DNA of 64,000 bases from Riptortus pedestris. Taxonomy: Eukaryota > Arthropoda > Insecta > Hemiptera > Alydidae. The stretch is from the NCBI GenBank assembly GCA_019009955.1, contig CM032228.1, forward strand, positions 259,017,501 through 259,081,500, given 5' to 3'. A program made the translations under genes and the position numbers. The notes under the pieces were generated by a model. The model worked only from the letters and a program-made list of their open reading frames with translations, made no database searches and had not been told where the DNA came from. This document shows positions 23,664-36,418 of the stretch, one piece after another (the first letter of the stretch is position 1; every line of letters starts with the position of its first letter).

Positions 23664-25310
23664 AATTAATATTATGTAATTTTTATTGGTTATTTAATTG
23701 TACTATTTAATATTTTTTGTTTATTTTATCAAGTTTAATTTTTATAATCTTATTTACATTTAATATGTATATATATTATTATATAAAAAATGTTAGAATG
23801 TTTGACAAAATGCACATATAATGCAAATATGCATGGGATATGTAGAAAACAAAATCCCTCCACATAGGGTTAATATGTAGAGGAAATAAATGTAAGCACG
23901 AGTTATTGTAATATGTCTATAAATAGGTTTAAGCTGCATAACCATAAATATGAAATGTCATTTTTAGGTTCACAAAGCAAAAACATAATTCAAAAACCTT
24001 TTGAGACGATTTAAGGTAGAAAAAAATTGAACTGTATTTTCTATGTATTTAATGCACATTGCATCTGATAAAACACACAAAGACAGTCTTAAATAGGCTA
24101 TGTATGTAGCCAACATGCCTCCATAATTTTGTACTTGTCTGTACGTAGTTCACATTTTATAACCATTTCTTAATCACATCAACTTTCCTTCAGTTGACAA
24201 CTTGGATTTAAATATTTCGAATCGAAGGAAATAGTTTGAGAGATGAACCTCCCTCCATGAGTACACTATATGCAAGCGGAAACACTAACTCAAAGAGAAA
24301 TTAGACTTTTATCTCTGATATCAATCAAGTAACATTGAATGTAATATATTTCAACTGCTAAAGGGTTTGAATCAGAGTTAAACCGCCATTCACGATAAAT
24401 GGTTATCCATTAAAAATAATATTTCAAAGCAATCATTGAAAAGTAACTAATAAATAATATATATTTACAGGGTATATTAAATAATTATTATGTATAGGCT
24501 ATAAGAATGTGATCGTACATATTGCAAAAACGCTTATTTACATATCCATAAAACTAAATAACCTTGTCAACATACATACATTTTCTACGATGAACGGAAG
24601 AAGAAAATATACAGAGGGATAGATAAAACAGGCATTCAATATATTATGCAGAGTAATCAGTTATACTAAATATTCTGCAGAAAAATCGAATAAATAAATA
24701 TTAAAAAGATGTTATGTGATTAAGCAAAAATGGGATACAAATAAATTCCTTGTAGATTGCGTGTGACAATGTGTGGGACTATATCTAGCACAGAGTGAGC
24801 GACTATGAAAATTGATCCAGTTCACATGTTTTCACAACAACATATTCAGTTCAGTTTGGTTAGTCAACTCAATTGAAGTTAACAATAAATGCCAAATTAT
24901 CTTATGACTAAATTCTTACAACTTTTAAATTAGACACGGTTTTCGTTTTGTCTTGTTGTAACATGTGCTTGCTATGGCTTTAATTAATATTTTCCAAAGT
25001 CAAATAAATTGAAAAATGACAAAATACACAATAAAGTTTTTTTGAGTACCCTTAAAATGTTGTGGATGATACCACCATCGAAGCTAAGCCCTAGTCTTAT
25101 CATATTTATCCCAATGAAATAACCTTTACGAACTCTTGAATAAATGCTGCCATTTCTAACCAAGTTATTATAATTCTATCCCCTTAAATGCTTCTCACCA
25201 TATCCCCGCCATATTTATGCTGGTACTCATTACCATAGTATTTAGTAGTAACTTTATTTACTCGTATATAGTTAACGATTAACGTCATCAAATACAACAT
25301 ACCCAATTAA
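23664..25310. other. LINE 3' tail region, then AT-rich sequence
   Basis: The first 250-300 bp may be LINE 3' UTR, but I could not find its end or a target duplication. The rest shows no recognised feature. Confidence 0.5.
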
Positions 25311-25760
25311 ATTGTTTCGATTCTAAATTTATATCGCATTTAAATTCGGTTGGTGATTCTCCATTTATACAATTGTGAAATAAACATTTTATGAATCTTA
25401 CATTTGCAGAAATCGAACGGAGTTCTCAAAGGTCAAAATATATGCTGACCTATCAAATAAAATGGTTTCAACAATAAATATGTATCCCTTTTAAGTTCAT
25501 TCTGATTCTCCATTGATTTCCAACTGTGAAATATACCTGTTATGGCTATTATATTGCAGATATCGAACTAAGTTATCACAGGTCAGAATAAATGGCAACC
25601 TTGCAACGATATAAAGTTGTTTTGACTCAACATCTGTTCACTTCGGCTGATACATGATTAAACATTTATACAATTGTCAAATATACCTCTTATGGTTCTT
25701 ATCGAATTTCCAGAAATCATAGCCAAATACTTGACATGTTTATTCCATATGGTAACAATT
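25311..25760. repeat. Old, degenerate tandem repeat of about 150 bp, 3 copies
   Basis: GATTCTCCAT occurs at 25355 and 25504. The phrase resembling CAACTGTGAAATATACC recurs near 25371, 25521 and 25671, and GAAATCGAAC is echoed by GATATCGAAC about 150 bp later. Identity between copies is perhaps 60-70%, far lower than in the other arrays. A further weak echo (ACGATTCTAAATTCATATC) lies near 25940. Confidence 0.6.
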
Positions 25761-27125
25761 ATTATGCATCTATATCGAATAACAGTTATTTGACTAAATT
25801 CACATTTTATTAAAAGTTAATATTTTACCCAATTTCTAGCATGGCCAAATGTGGTTAATACAATATTGTTTGAAATCAAAGGAATTAAATGATACACTTA
25901 CTAAATATCTGCTACAATATCCACGACCCAAACCATTTACGATTCTAAATTCATATCATTCTCAAATTGTAACAATACGAAAGTTCAATATCAAATATAG
26001 CTTGGACTTTTCATAAATTGCCCCAAAATCAAAATGTAAATGGAGCCGTCGACACCAAGACTGTATTTCATAAAAGCTATCTTCTTCTATATTTTGTATT
26101 GCAGTGACTTCCATATCATCGCGTCGTAGTTATCGGCATATCTTGCCCAACTTTCAACAAGAAAAGGACTTTTAACAAGAAAAAAAATCTGAACGAAATG
26201 TGTAAACCCACAGAATTTGTTTCGAATAAATATGTTTCACATGTCTGAGTAAAAAATAATTTCGTTCCCGAAAAAACTGCATTACTCTTCTCCCACTACA
26301 CAATTTTAATTAACAAACTGCATTTAAATAGGGTTATATTCTTGAGGCCAACTTCCCAGAAATAACGTGAAATCCTTCTTAGATTGTCAGAACCATGATA
26401 AATAAGTGTATTGTTATTTAACAGCAAGAAGAAGTGACAAAAATTAATAAAAATCACACCAAATATTTGTGAAATTAAAACATTTCGATATTATTTTTAT
26501 CATTCGTGAAAACAGAGATCACTCGGTAATAGGAATCTAAGTAAACTATTATTTAATTATTAAAGTGAATTATTGTAAACTCACAGAAAATATTTCTTAA
26601 ACTGGATCAAATACTTATATTACGTTTATTTTATGTAGTTATTTGTGAGATGTCCAATTAGAAATTTTTGAACTGTTTCATTTAATCCTCTTTATTATGG
26701 AAAGTTAACGATTACTCTAATCAAAACATTACGCCATTGAACAAAAAATATATTATATGTCAGTAATGCTAGTGAAAAATATGATACAGCTTTTATAGAA
26801 GATACTCGCAGTGAAATGTGAAAGCAGAAGGAATTCAAAGTAATTCAATCAAGAAAAAAATTAAGGGCATTAATAGGGTGACGAGCCGTTGGCCGTATGT
26901 ACAACAATAAGAAATTCTAGAACCAGATTAATTTCCTAATAAATCGGAATACATTGATCGCCATATATTATATTACAGCTACTTTCTCACACTACACTTC
27001 TCAGCTTCTTCCGCTAAAAACATTTACAACTTTATCTCGAACCCGAATCCAAAAATACATTCATCATAGAGATACAACAAAACAAATAATGTTCATGCAT
27101 ATATAAATTGACATCTACTTATTAG
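25761..27125. other. Unannotated AT-rich stretch
   Basis: No coding region, transposon end or clear tandem structure beyond the weak echo near 25940. Confidence 0.5.
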
Positions 27126-27130
27126 ACATT

Positions 27131-27131
27131 A

Positions 27132-27177
<46 letters not shown>

Positions 27178-27245
27178 CTTATCATGTAATCACACACATA
27201 CAAACACACATGCACGCAGCACACACACACACACACAAGCACACG
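27131..27245. repeat. (TA)n tract followed by CA-rich microsatellite
   Basis: A TA run of about 42 bp (27131-27173) is followed by ACACACA-rich sequence from 27190 with scattered interruptions. Confidence 0.9.
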
Positions 27246-28440
27246 CACTATGTATAAGCCAATAAATTCACAAATATATTATATCACATAATTACATGAT
27301 ATTTTATAATTCATATAATTAATCAATATTGATATAATTAATTAATAATGTAAATTGTATTTAGGTTGGGCATCAACTGCTCTGCTTAGCCATGAATATA
27401 AAGTTTTGATGCAACTTATAGCTACGAACATTTCGTGTTGCATTCAAATCTCATATAACTCAAATAGGGCTAAATAGGGAATACATTAAACAAAAACAAA
27501 TACATATCTTGAAAATATTAAGATAATTAAGCTTTATAAATAATTGGTTCACTTTTGCATTGTCAACAGGTTGAGACGGGACTGTAATATCTTATAAGAC
27601 AGCTGTTAGTACTCAACTAAATAAGATGTCGCTTCTATTTGAACACCATTATTCAATTAATGTTTCCATATATCTTTCTTTAAAATTAATTAATTTATCT
27701 TTTTTTTATCATATTTTTGGTATAAGATTTTTTTTTTACATTTGCGTTGTTTTATATTGATTGTTTTAGTTAAAATTATGTGTTTCGTTTTCTATACCCT
27801 TTTTCGCTCTCTGTGTGTCTTTAAATGAAAAGTCGGAGATAGAAAAAATAGAATTTCTCCTTTAACACGGTTATATAAATAATTTTTATAAGAAAGTGAA
27901 AGTTCCACTCCAAACGTCTTTATAGCTTATTAGTGATATAATCAAACTAAAGTTTGTGACTGAGGGGTTGCGCGAGCTGAGCGGATTTCTATCGTTTTGG
28001 ACTTGCAACAGATCTGCTACCATCTATTGCCTATTTGTCGTGTAATAAGAATCCTGTGTAAACAGAATATGAATTTGATGCAGGACATGAGATATTCCAG
28101 ATGCCCTAAGAGAAAGCCGTTAAGGAAGAACAGTGGTTACCAGAAAGCAAACAATTTTTTTAAGAATGCATATCTCATCATAAATATTCCTGTTAGAGAA
28201 ACCGATATAGACAACAACTTAAATTTGCAATCACATTGATTTTATTAAGGTTTTTGATCCGATTCAGAGTAACAGAGACGTTTTGAATTCCGGTCTTTCC
28301 CATCTCTAACCCCCCCCCCCCCTTTCTTCTTCGGAACACATTCCAATCGTTAACATAACTTAATCTTTCTTTGTACATGACATATTTAAAAATGGAGTTT
28401 GGTAACAATAAATAGGTAATTCCGGTAATGTGTAAACGTG
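27246..28440. other. Unannotated stretch with a poly-C tract
   Basis: AT-rich sequence; about 12 consecutive C lie near 28311. The plus frame 27997-28239 has no recognised similarity. Confidence 0.5.
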
Positions 28441-28451
28441 CACACAAATGC

Positions 28452-28506
28452 GTGAACACACAACAAACACACACACACACACACATGCACACACACAACA
28501 AACACT

Positions 28507-28562
<56 letters not shown>

Positions 28563-28584
28563 CACACAAACACAGTCACACGCA

Positions 28585-28617
<33 letters not shown>

Positions 28618-28645
28618 CAAACACACACACACCCTCACGTGCACA

Positions 28646-28679
<34 letters not shown>

Positions 28680-28753
28680 GAAACACACATGCACACACAC
28701 ACATGGAAACACACATGCACACACACACACACACACACATGGAAACACACATG

Positions 28754-28805
<52 letters not shown>

Positions 28806-28834
28806 TGCACACACACACACACAAACACACACAT

Positions 28835-28879
<45 letters not shown>

Positions 28880-28972
28880 CAAACACACATGCACACACTC
28901 AACAAACACACATGCAAACACACATGCACACACACACACACACACAAAAAACACACACATGCAAACACACAT

Positions 28973-29051
<79 letters not shown>
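28452..29051. repeat. 600-bp compound CA microsatellite
   Basis: CA dinucleotides dominate, interrupted by AACA, ATGCA and ATGGAAACACACATGCAC blocks that repeat, giving a minisatellite layered on the microsatellite. It ends in about 35 uninterrupted CA units. All long frames here, on both strands, are translation of the CA run and not genes. Confidence 0.97.
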
Positions 29052-29054
<3 letters not shown>

Positions 29055-29157
29055 GACATTTTAAGACATGTTTCGAAAATTGCGTCCAACGCAGGCAATC
29101 TAAAGGTTTGGCTATCTAGCAGAAACAATTAGATTCTTTCGGAAGATACTCATTAAC

Positions 29158-29285
29158 ATCGGGCGGAATTCATTAAATAATATCCTTAGTCCCACCCTGG
29201 CTAGAAAAGGCTGGTAACTTGTAGATAACCCGTCCCGATTAGCCATAGTTGCAAAAAGTGGACGTTAATTAATAATTTAATTTAT
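29158..29285 (+). mobile_element. SINE body, 5' truncated, plus strand
   Basis: It has the family body and tail (CATTAAATAATATCCTTAGT, GATAACCCGTCCCGATTAGC, AAAAAGTGGACGTTAA) but lacks the tRNA-like head. An AT-rich tail follows. Confidence 0.8.
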
Positions 29286-29653
29286 TTTTCGTTAATATAA
29301 CCAATCGAATCCCAAAGATGTTTCTGAAAAGAAAACGCCAAGGTATGTCTCGGTCCCTTTGTCCAATAATGTAACTTTTAATTATAATTGTGACAAAATG
29401 GTTTGTGTTAAGAATTTGAGAAATCCATTTTGGATTTGCTACAACTTACAATGATGACATTTATATTTTTGAGTTGGTAATATTTCCCATTTTTATTTGG
29501 GTTCATATAGAGGCTGATACTAAATAGCAACATATTTGCTTACAAATTAATTCATATGTTATTTGAAAGTATTTGTAATTCACTACTTTCTGTTTGTTTT
29601 CTGTTAATTTCTCTAATATTATGAACTTCCAAAAGTATATCACTATATATCAA

Positions 29654-29700
<47 letters not shown>

Positions 29701-30011
29701 TATGTGCATCCTCCGCTTTACTGACTGTATAAGAGAATTCCATTCGTTTGTAAAGATCTCGCGGGGCTAATCCCTCACAGAGACCTCACTTCCATTCCCT
29801 TCATTACAAATATACTCAAACTGCTCCAAAGACCCAAAAACAACAGAATCAGTCGAAACAAAGCTCCTAGTTACTTAGATCTCTTCCGGAGGCTGGCAAC
29901 GGATGTGTCTACTCTTTCCAGCTCCTCCTAGGTTAACAGGGCTTCTACCTACAGTCTATCACTCACTACATAAATATAACGACCAACAATATATAAGTAT
30001 ATATATATATA
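29286..30011. other. Unannotated sequence with (TA)n tracts
   Basis: TA runs lie at about 29656-29698 and 29993-30010. The stretch 29720-29960 is slightly GC-richer and unique, but no coding frame is convincing. Confidence 0.5.
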
Positions 30012-30797
30012 TCTATATATATATAAAATTGTAACCTCTGTCTGTACATTGATTTTTTTCGCGAAATTTCACGATAACTTTTCGTTTCACATGTCATAGA
30101 CACCATATCTGCATTTTTTTTCTTTCGTGTATGTTTGTTTGTTTGTTACCTTTTCACGCATAAACGGCTGAACCGAATTTTATGAAACTTGGTATGTATA
30201 TTACTACTAACCCAACTTAGACTTTAGGCTATATTAAAATTCTCTGAGATGAACAGGAGTGAGGGTTATAAAGGACGCCTGAAATTAAAAGTAGCGATAT
30301 TTCGTTTTCTATTGGTTTTTCGGCAAATATGCACATAACAAAAGTTGTTTATTTTGTTATTTAGAGTAACTTTTGTTATATACACTTTTGTTGTATACCT
30401 AAGTATAAATGAGTTATACGTTAAAACTTTAGCGGGCACTAACGGCTGACCTGAACTTAAGAAAACTCGGTATGCCAATTAGCATTAATTCTTCCATGAT
30501 TATAAGTTATATTAAAATTTTTGGGTATGAACGGGAGGGGGGTTATAAGGGAGGCCTGAAATAAAAATTCACTATATTTACATGTATAAGAGACGGGAAA
30601 TATAAAAATATCGACGACTGTGAAGCCTTATCGAACAAATAATTCTATTATTAGCAAATCCACGGGAAAGACGGGTATCAATCCTAAACACTGGGACGGG
30701 TAAATGTCAAAATATTGTGCAATGTAAAGCCTGCTAAAAAATACCATCACCATTCAGCCTCAAATGAATTCCCAGGCGAAGCCGGGTATCTGAGCTA

Positions 30798-30798
<1 letters not shown>
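30012..30798 (+). mobile_element. Non-autonomous Helitron, copy 1
   Basis: The left end reads TC then TATATATATATAAAATTG and TAACCTCTGTCTGTACATTG. The right end has a hairpin (a variant of CCCGGGCGAAGCCGGG) followed by TATCTGAGCTAG and then T. A 5' TC, a 3' hairpin shortly before CTRR (here CTAG) and insertion between A and T are the diagnostic Helitron termini. No Rep/helicase frame is inside, so movement would need an enzyme supplied in trans. A TA run follows directly (30799-30842). Confidence 0.85.
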
Positions 30799-30842
<44 letters not shown>

Positions 30843-30847
<5 letters not shown>

Positions 30848-31310
30848 TAGATTTTACTAAATATACTACCACAATGTAGATTTTACTTTATTACACATTG
30901 AGCGCAAAAAAAATTATAACAAATTATCGCGTGCAAAAAAGTAATATCTACATCGGGGGTAGACAATGTATATATAAACGTCGTTGCAAATTTGTGTAAT
31001 ATAGCCTACTTCATTGTTTTATTAAAACGTAAGTTTTCCTCAGAATACTGACATTTTATCCAAGCATTTTCCCAGGGTCCATAGTAGTTTCATATCAGTC
31101 ACACAGTTTATTAGAAAAAACAATTCAGGCGAACATGTATAAACAATAGGTAGGTAGTTTTCCCTATTGCTAATTCGTCTAACTGGTTGCGAAATAGTAA
31201 TATTGCGTAGCCAATATTTCTGTGACTACTATCACTACCATCTGAGCAAATATTAGCTTCGTTTTTATTAACATTTGGGCTCATGGTGCCAAAACATCAA
31301 GTCAAACCAC
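30843..31310. other. Unannotated spacer before the 64-bp array
   Basis: Unique AT-rich sequence; nothing recognised. Confidence 0.5.
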
Positions 31311-34300
31311 ATTTTATCTGTAATCGTTGCACGTCTCGAGATGATCCTTCCAGAGACCAGATCTACAGCTGGGCAAGTTATCTGTAATCGTTGCACGTCT
31401 CGAGATGATCCTTCCAGAGACCAGATCTACAGCTGGGCAAGTTATCTGTAATCGTTGCACGTCTCGAGATGATCCTTCCAGAGACCAGATCTACAGCTGG
31501 GCAAGTTATCTGTAATCGTTGCACGTCTCGAGATGATCCTTTCTGAGACCAGATCTAAATATGGGCAAGTTATCTGTAATCGTTGCACGTCTCGAGATGA
31601 TCCTTCCAGAGACCAGATCTACAGCTGGGCAAGTTATCTGTAATCGTTGCACGTCTCGAGATGATCCTTCCAGAGACCAGATCTACAGCTGGGCAAGTTA
31701 TCTGTAATCGTTGCACGTCTCGAGATGATCCTTCCAGAGACCAGATCTACAGCTGGGCAAGTTATCTGTAATCGTTGCACGTCTCGAGATGATCCTTCCA
31801 GAGACCAGATCTACAGCTGGGCAAGTTATCTGTAATCGTTGCACGTCTCGAGATGATCCTTCCAGAGACAAGATCTACACCGGCGCAAGTTATCGGGAAT
31901 CGTTGCACGTCGCGAGATGAGCCTTCCAGAGACAAGATCTACAGCTGGGCAAGTTATCTGTAATCGTTGCACGTCTCGAGATGATCCTTCCAGAGACCAG
32001 ATCTACAGCTGGGCAAGTTATCTGTAATCGTTGCACGTCTCGAGATGATCCTTCCAGAGACCAGATCTACAGCTGGGCAAGTTATCTGTAATCGTTGCAC
32101 GTCTCGAGATGATCCTTCCAGAGACCAGATCTACAGCTGGGCAAGTTATCTGTAATCGTTGCACGTCTCGAGATGATCCTTCCAGAGACCAGATCTACAG
32201 CTGGGCAAGTTATCTGTAATCGTTGCACGTCTCGAGATGATCCTTCCAGAGACCAGATCTACAGCTGGGCAAGTTATCTGTAATCGTTGCACGTCTCGAG
32301 ATGATCCTTCCAGAGACCAGATCTACAGCTGGGCAAGTTATCTGTAATCGTTGCACGTCTCGAGATGATCCTTCCAGAGACCAGATCTACAGCTGGGCAA
32401 GTTATCTGTAATCGTTGCACGTCTCGAGATGATCCTTCCAGAGACCAGATCTACAGCTGGGCAAGTTATCTGTAATCGTTGCACGTCTCGAGATGATCCT
32501 TCCAGAGACCAGATCTACTGCTAGGCAAGTTATCTGTAATCGTTGCACGTCTCGAGATGATCCTTCCAGAGACCAGATCTACAGCTGGGCAAGTTATCTG
32601 TAATCGTTGCACGTCTCGAGATGATCCTTCCAGAGACCAGATCTACAGCTGGGCAAGTTATCTGTAATCGTTGCACGTCTCGAGATGATCCTTCCAGAGA
32701 CCAGATCTACAGCTGGGCAAGTTATCTGTAATCGTTGCACGTCTCGAGATGATCCTTCCAGAGACCAGATCTACAGCTGGGCAAGTTATCTGTAATCGTT
32801 GCACGTCTCGAGATGATCCTTCCAGAGACCAGATCTACAGCTGGGCAAGTTATCTGTAATCGTTGCACGTCTCGAGATGATCCTTCCAGAGACCAGATCT
32901 ACAGCTGAGCAAGTTATCTGTAATCGTTGCACGTCTCGAGATGATCCTTCCAGAGACCAGATCTACGGCTGGGCAAGTTATCTGTAATCGTTGCACGTCT
33001 CGAGATGATCCTTCCAGAGACCAGATCTACAGCTTGGCAAGTTATCTGTAATCGTTGCACGTCTCGAGATGATCCTTCCAGAGACCAGATCTACAGCTGG
33101 GCAAGTTATCTGTAATCGTTGCACGTCTCGAGATGATCCTTCCAGAGACCAGATCTACAGCTGGGCAAGTTATCTGTAATCGTTGCACGTCTCGAGATGA
33201 TCCTTCCAGAGACCAGATCTACTGGGCAAGTTATCTGTAATCGTTGCACGTCTCGAGATGATCCTTTCAGAGACCAGATCTACAGCTGGGCAAGTTATCT
33301 GTAATCGTTGCACGTCTCGAGATGATCCTTCCAGAGACCAGATCTACAGCTGGGCAAGTTATCTGTAATCGTTGCACGTCTCGAGATGATCCTTCCAGAG
33401 ACCAGATCTACAGCTGGGCAAGTTATCTGTAATCGTTGCACGTCTCGAGATGATCCTTCCAGAGACCAGATCTACAGCTGGGCAAGTTATCTGTAATCGT
33501 TGCACGTCTCGAGATGATCCTTCCAGAGACCAGATCTACAGCTGGGCAAGTTATCTGTAATCGTTGCACGTCTCGAGATGATCCTTCCAGAGACCAGATC
33601 TACAGCTGGGCAAGTTATCTGTAATCGTTGCACGTCTCGAGATGATCCTTCCAGAGACCAGATCTACAGCTGGGCAAGTTATCTGTAATCGTTGCACGTC
33701 TCGAGATGATCCTTCCAGAGACCAGATCTACAGCTGGGCAAGTTATCTGTAATCGTTGCACGTCTCGAGATGATCCTTCCAGAGACCAGATCTACAGCTG
33801 GGCAAGTTATCTGTAATCGTTGCACGTCTCGAGATGATCCTTCCAGAGACCAGATCTACAGCTGGGCAAGTTATCTGTAATCGTTGCACGTCTCGAGATG
33901 ATCCTTCCAGAGACCAGATCTACAGCTGGGCAAGTTATCTGTAATCGTTGCACGTCTCGAGATGATCCTTCCAGAGACCAGATCTACAGCTGGGCAAGTT
34001 ATCTGTAATCGTTGCACGTCTCGAGATGATCCTTCCAGAGACCAGATCTACAGCTGGGCAAGTTATCTGTAATCGTTGCACGTCTCGAGATGATCCTTCC
34101 AGAGACCAGATCTACAGCTGAGCAAGTTATCTGTAATCGTTGCACGTCTCGAGATGATCCTTCCAGAGACCAGATCTACAGCTGGGCAAGTTATCTGTAA
34201 TCGTTGCACGTCTCGAGATGATCCTTCCAGAGACCAGATCTACAGCTGGGCAAGTTATCTGTAATCGTTGCACGTCTCGAGATGATCCTTCCAGAGACCA

Positions 34301-34424
34301 GATCTACAGCTGGGCAAGTTATCTGTAATCGTTGCACGTCTCGAGATGATCCTTCCTGAGACCAGATCTACAGCTGGGCAAGTTATCTGTAATCGTTGCA
34401 CGTCTCGAGATGATCCTTCCAGAG
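31311..34424. repeat. 64-bp tandem array, about 48-49 copies
   Basis: TCTGTAATCGTTGCACGTCT starts at 31317, 31381, 31445 and onward every 64 bp. The unit also holds CGAGATGATCCTTCCAGAGA and CCAGATCTACAGCTGGGCAA. Homogeneity is very high; exceptions are the copies near 31541 and 31870-31930, and one 3-bp-shorter copy near 33222. Each unit is GC-richer than the flanks and contains GTCTC and GAGAC about 15 nt apart as an inverted repeat, plus CTCGAG, AGATCT and CAGCTG. No long frame crosses it. The last unit breaks off 38 bp before the ATG of the gag-like frame at 34463. Confidence 0.97.
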
Positions 34425-34462
34425 GTTAACTGAATCAGAAGTAGTAAGAAGAAAAAAGCCAA

Positions 34463-34840
34463 ATGGGTACCCATAACCAAGAATCATCCATAAATTTGGA
34501 TAAAAATGTTAACATTCAGAAACAACTGGAATACATACGTTTCGTACACATCAGAATGTTAAATAAAAGTGGCTCTTTCAACAAAATAAGCCATTTTGTG
34601 GTTCGCAAATGGATCACAAGTTTCGGAAAAGATATTGGCGTCCGTAAGAACAAGAAAGAGGGTACTCTAATTGGTCAATGTTCAGACATTACAACAGCCT
34701 TAAGAATGTGTAAGGAATCTATGTTTTATGAACATGAAATTAGTGTCACTCCACATGCGAGACTAAACTTCACAAAAGGAATATTTGTCAGCGAAGAAAT
34801 AGAATACCTCACAGATTCCAAAATTTTAAAAGAACTTTAG
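34463..34840 (+). CDS. Retrotransposon gag/ORF1-like protein, N-terminal part
   Basis: A frame of 125 codons starts at ATG 34463 (in-frame TAA at 34445) and ends at TAG. Residues 38-52 (SFNKISHFVVRKWI) and 95-108 (VTPHARLNFTKGIF), followed by an acidic EEIEYLTDSKILKEL, match the region that precedes the CCHC zinc knuckles in ORF1/gag proteins of arthropod non-LTR retrotransposons, where a VTPHxxLNxxxGV signature is typical. The zinc knuckles are missing, so the product is truncated, or the frame continues by splicing: GTAAGT begins at 34840, overlapping the stop. ORF1 proteins bind the element RNA. The 64-bp array lies immediately upstream. It could be a degraded element, or a captured gag exon. 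No ORF2 follows within the next kilobases. Confidence 0.6.
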   Translation: MGTHNQESSINLDKNVNIQKQLEYIRFVHIRMLNKSGSFNKISHFVVRKWITSFGKDIGVRKNKKEGTLIGQCSDITTALRMCKESMFYEHEISVTPHARLNFTKGIFVSEEIEYLTDSKILKEL

Positions 34841-35928
34841 TAAGTTATATTTTTTTGTGTACATTCAGTCATTGACTATAAATGTTAAGTTTCATGACAC
34901 TGGGGCGCTCCGGACCTTCCCAAAAGAACGTCAGACTGAGAATATAACCTCCACACGGAGATTTAAAAGAAAAAAAAAGCAATTAATGCTTTATTTTATT
35001 CATTTATAAATGTACATCACATCAAAGGTGATTTGCTCTTTAAGAAGTCAAAAATTATGAAATAGTCAAATAACAAAAGTAGAAGGTATGGATAAACATT
35101 TTATGATGAGGGTAGTACTAAATTAAAAAAAAAATAAGCAGTCAGGGGACTGCCGGTAGAAGTGAAAACTCCTTTAGCTTTGATCGCTCAATTTTGGCAT
35201 TGCTGAGAATTTTTTTTTACGAAGTCTTATTTTAAAAATATTTTTAGTTATTTATCAATAAGTAACAGTTATGTTCTATTTTACATGAAAAAATGAAATG
35301 ACAAAAATAATAGTGATAAAAAAAAATGCCTTACAAAAATAAGTTAAGTACACTCAGAAAAATCAATTTCTATCCATAATTTCAACAACTCTTGCACCAT
35401 CATCACTGCCAGCATCATCACCAATTTCTAAAAGTGATACGATCGGTATATGGTAGCTAAAGTAGGATACAAACAGTTTTGATTCGAATTTATTTAAATA
35501 TCGGAATTTATTTAAATATTCGAATTTATTTATTTAAATATTCGAATTTATATAAACTTCGGATTAAAATATCTATGAAAGTAAAAATGGTAGATATATA
35601 GTATCTGTGAACGAAATGATGCTGGTTTTGTCCTCTTTGGTATGCGAACGAAAACTCTAGCTAATTTGGTTCAGGAGTTATGAAGAAAAGAAGCTCCTTT
35701 AGCTTTGAGTTGAGTACTAGCGGTGGCGGTGGCGGTGTCGCGATTTCATACTTTTTTCCTCTCCCGCAAATGCTTCCTTACGGGGTGCACAACGTGCCTA
35801 AAGAAGTTTTCACTTCAACAATTGGTGGTGAACATAGTTGTGAATGATTAAAAGACATTGAATTGCTTCAAATGGTACTTTGGCTAATGATTCTCCTAAT
35901 ATCTTCCTTAAAGCTATCTCCGCTCATA

Positions 35929-35932
<4 letters not shown>
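34841..35932. other. Unidentified sequence, possibly mobile-element derived
   Basis: The phrase CTCCTTTAGCTTTGA occurs twice, near 35169 and 35694. A GC-rich patch near 35720-35820 (GGTGGCGGTGGCGGTGTCGC then GGGGTGCACAACGTGCC) differs from its surroundings. A minus-strand frame of about 40 codons ending near 35362 reads DDAGSDDGARVVEIMDRN before a stop, family unknown. A short repeat of GAATTTATTTAAATAT lies at 35487-35556. Confidence 0.4.
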
Positions 35933-35975
<43 letters not shown>

Positions 35976-36418
35976 GTGTGTGTGTTTGAGTGTATAATGT
36001 CCATACACAAACATGTAAGTGGCATTAATGCATATAATTTGAAATCCAGTTGTACGCAACAGAATTAATTTGTAAATTAAATTTTGTAGTATGTTAATAC
36101 TTAAACTGAGAGTAGTTTTTAAAATGAGCGATGATTATGTTTTCCTATTCGAATTGGAGGATAGCCTAGAACATATGGCATTTGTGAGTGAAATAAGTGA
36201 GAGGTTTTGCCGAATCGAAGAGTTGTATCCATGTCATGTATGCTCCTATTAGCATTATTCAATATTATAACCTGAGAGCGAGCATGAGCCACTAATTGCG
36301 CACAAATAAGTATATGGGAAATAATTTGACATATTGGATAGCTGTATGACGAATGTATCTCCTTGTCTAAGACACTCAAGATGGAGACATTCCCATGTCC
36401 AAAGCATTAGCAATATAT
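35933..36418. other. (TA)n tract and unannotated flank of the 25-bp array
   Basis: A TA run (about 35931-35970) ends in a short TG run. The rest, to the array, has no recognised gene. Confidence 0.55.

Noticed and set aside
28193..29132. His/Thr-rich or Cys/Val-rich proteins in several frames
   Set aside because: They translate a CA/TG microsatellite and change composition only with reading frame.
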